Assembly: GCF_011067745.1 (NCBI RefSeq)
Contig: NZ_JAAMPJ010000005.1
Span: forward strand, 1-64,000
Direction: 5' to 3'
Source of the DNA: Lentzea alba
GTDB taxonomy: Bacteria; Actinomycetota; Actinomycetes; Mycobacteriales; Pseudonocardiaceae
Length of the DNA: 64,000 nucleotides
Below the pieces are notes generated by a model that worked only from the letters and a program-made list of their open reading frames with translations, was not told where the DNA came from and ran no database searches. This document shows, piece after piece, positions 63,971 through 64,000 of this stretch. Within the stretch, counting starts at the first letter, position 1. Every line of letters starts with the position of its first letter. Position numbers and translations under genes: made by a program.

Positions 63971-64000
63971 ATGGTTCGTTCTTCGGCGCTTTTCGTCAGC
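63971..64000 (+). CDS. possible start of a gene running off the right edge
   Basis: An ATG at 63971 opens a frame of ten codons to the window end (MVRSSALFVS). There is only a weak Shine-Dalgarno and too little sequence to judge. The divergent arrangement with the ESX-like operon makes a real gene plausible. Confidence 0.25.
   Translation, partial: MVRSSALFVS

Noticed and set aside
1-64000. tRNA genes, insertion sequences, prophage
   Set aside because: No cloverleaf-like sequence, transposase motif or phage structural gene was recognised by eye. A tRNAscan or ISfinder search would be decisive.

Overview
The window looks like a chromosomal segment of a high-GC actinobacterium of the order Pseudonocardiales (Lentzea/Saccharothrix/Actinosynnema-like). 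The grounds are very high GC3, many GTG/TTG starts, actinobacterial rRNA promoters with a boxA leader, an actinobacterial RNase E, and a PPE/EspG/DUF3558 operon of the kind common in Pseudonocardiales. The core follows the mycobacterial order nadD-rsfS-gpgP-octT-degV-comEA-comEC-holA-rpsT and rne-rplU-rpmA-obg-proB-proA. Accessory genes sit between the core blocks. The genus assignment is inference.

Layout. 1-383: leader and two promoters of an rRNA operon whose 16S gene lies beyond the left edge, on the minus strand. 384-3195: two tandem secreted PL6-type polysaccharide lyases. 3240-5634: Nudix hydrolase, an SPFH/ribbon-helix-helix pair behind a perfect palindrome, and a PIG-L deacetylase. 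5805-8063: secreted GH3 glycosidase. 8187-11596: rpsT, then a P450/methyltransferase pair inserted before holA. 11675-13074: SAM riboswitch and threonine synthase. 13179-20882: competence genes (comEA, comEC) with small overlapping genes, then degV, octT-like, gpgP-like, rsfS, cspA and nadD. 21062-25661: P450, proA and a RecQ-phosphoribosyltransferase fusion. 25662-26710: a gene-poor kilobase with a 41-bp tandem array and a second repeat family. 26711-34847: accessory genes (PrsW-type protease, beta-helix protein with divergent TetR, P450, DUF1772/AraC, two VOC proteins, MHS transporter). 34858-41352: proB, obg, rpmA, rplU and rne. 41568-46601: the two halves of a radical-SAM pair, split by a subtilisin/PhzF pair. 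46644-50472: ABC exporter, GNAT and ndk. 50582-60863: MarR/drug exporter, a giant double-GH13 amylopullulanase, an unknown protein and a PhoD-type phosphatase. 60936-63827: a four-gene type-VII-secretion-like operon.

How the genes work together. The secreted carbohydrate-active enzymes (two PL6, GH3, amylopullulanase) suggest polysaccharide scavenging. Translation and replication housekeeping genes (rpsT, rplU, rpmA, obg, rsfS, rne, holA) are interleaved with proline (proA, proB), threonine and NAD synthesis. The most notable regulatory elements are the SAM riboswitch whose closing stem overlaps the thrC Shine-Dalgarno sequence, the palindrome upstream of the SPFH/RHH pair whose RHH protein carries an AT-hook, and a possible three-way-junction leader before rpsT. 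No CRISPR array, tRNA gene, insertion sequence or prophage was recognised.
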